Shown in pieces: positions 13,721-14,197 of a stretch of DNA of 14,197 nt. Position 1 is the first letter of the stretch; every line of letters begins with the position of its first letter. Where the stretch lies: NCBI GenBank assembly GCA_900754855.1, contig CAAEEI010000099.1:1-14197 (forward strand). The letters are read 5' to 3'. Made by a program: the position numbers and the translations under genes. The notes under the pieces are model-generated. The model did not search any database. It was given only the letters and a program-made list of their open reading frames with translations, and had not been told where the DNA came from. The stretch comes from Lachnospiraceae bacterium (GTDB lineage Bacteria; Bacillota; Clostridia; Lachnospirales; Lachnospiraceae).

Positions 13721-13725
13721 ATGAT
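13697..13725 (+). promoter_or_regulatory. Possible promoter of the dCMP deaminase gene, overlapping the terminator
   Basis: TTGCGG (13697-13702) in the hairpin loop and TATGAT (13720-13725) are separated by 17 bases. The -10 matches five of six consensus bases, the -35 only three. Transcription would start about 20 bases before the ATG. Confidence 0.35.
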
Positions 13726-13753
13726 AAAGCTAAGTTTAAACAGGAGGACGGAC

Positions 13754-14197
13754 ATGAAGAGAGAAGAATATGTTTCATGGGATGCCTATTTTATGGGAGT
13801 CGCCCTGCTCTCTGCCGAGAGAAGCAAAGATAATAACACGCAGGTAGGGTCCTGCATCGTCAGTCCGCAGAATAAGATTCTGTCCATGGGGTATAACGGA
13901 ATGCCTACAGGCTGTGATGACGACCGGATGCCATGGGAGAGAAAAGGAACACCTTTGGATACCAAATATCTTTACGTCTGTCATGCGGAACTTAACGCCA
14001 TCTTAAACTACAGCGGAGGTTCCTTGCACGGGGCAAGATTATATACGACTCTTTTTCCCTGCAACGAATGCACCAAGGCGATTATTCAGTCGGGGATAAC
14101 GGAAGTAATCTATTATTCGGATAAATATGCAGATACCGATTCTACGATTGCGGCAAAGAGAATGTTCGATATGGTAGGCATTACCTATCGTCAGTAT
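13754..14197 (+). CDS. dCMP deaminase, 3' end outside the window
   Basis: The first 148 codons are visible and open to the edge. The protein should deaminate dCMP to dUMP, feeding thymidylate synthesis, in the cytoplasm. The zinc site is complete: CHAELNAIL with H77 and the proton-shuttling E79, and FPCNEC with C103 and C106. The substrate-side block GYNGMPTGCDDD (47-57) is typical of deoxycytidylate deaminases. The visible sequence runs close to recalled vertebrate DCTD, and lacks the extra Cys/His insertion of Bacillus ComEB. AGGAGG (13742-13747) is 6 bases from the ATG. About 30 residues are probably missing, judging by family length (near 170-180). It follows lysC after the hairpin and appears to be a separate unit. 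Confidence 0.93.
   Translation, partial: MKREEYVSWDAYFMGVALLSAERSKDNNTQVGSCIVSPQNKILSMGYNGMPTGCDDDRMPWERKGTPLDTKYLYVCHAELNAILNYSGGSLHGARLYTTLFPCNECTKAIIQSGITEVIYYSDKYADTDSTIAAKRMFDMVGITYRQY

Overview
The window looks like a chromosomal housekeeping segment from an anaerobic Bacillota, most likely a Lachnospiraceae-type clostridium. This is an inference from gene content and protein resemblance: an archaeal-type PurO beside a stand-alone AICAR formyltransferase, a UPF0735 ACT-domain protein before hom, and a phosphoglycerate-mutase-like homoserine kinase candidate. It also fits the strong AGGAGG ribosome binding sites and consensus sigma-A-type promoters. I see no tRNA, rRNA, CRISPR array, transposase or phage gene.

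Left part (1-3480). A lipoprotein gene of unknown function runs leftwards off the window edge. Divergent from it is a rightward unit: purO (IMP cyclohydrolase), a 391-residue AICAR formyltransferase lacking the usual N-terminal cyclohydrolase domain, and a DUF2284 cysteine-rich protein. The first two together carry out the last two steps of IMP synthesis, normally done by one bifunctional PurH. A strong terminator follows at 3536-3577.

Middle part (3690-9147). tyrA and aroA form a leftward operon (prephenate dehydrogenase, EPSP synthase) driven by two tandem consensus promoters that abut exactly, with an inverted repeat over the upstream -35. Divergent from them is a rightward pair: an EF-G-like GTPase with a degenerate guanine-recognition motif, and, 2 bp behind it, a small HD-family (p)ppGpp hydrolase-like protein. 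A 14-bp-stem terminator closes this unit.

Right part (9148-13720). A structured, non-coding stretch of about 200 bp precedes a promoter and the unit ACT-domain protein - hom - candidate homoserine kinase - lysC. This gives aspartate kinase, homoserine dehydrogenase and a plausible homoserine kinase for the aspartate-to-threonine/methionine/lysine pathway. asd and thrC are not in the window. lysC carries an in-frame internal start with its own Shine-Dalgarno, matching the overlapping two-product arrangement known for Bacillus subtilis aspartokinase II. A hairpin terminator follows, and its loop appears to hold the -35 of the next gene.

Right edge (13754-14197). The first 148 codons of a dCMP deaminase run off the window.

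The best candidates for something new are the EF-G-like/alarmone-hydrolase pair and the structured element at 9146-9270. The split purine module and the alternative homoserine kinase are unusual but have precedents.
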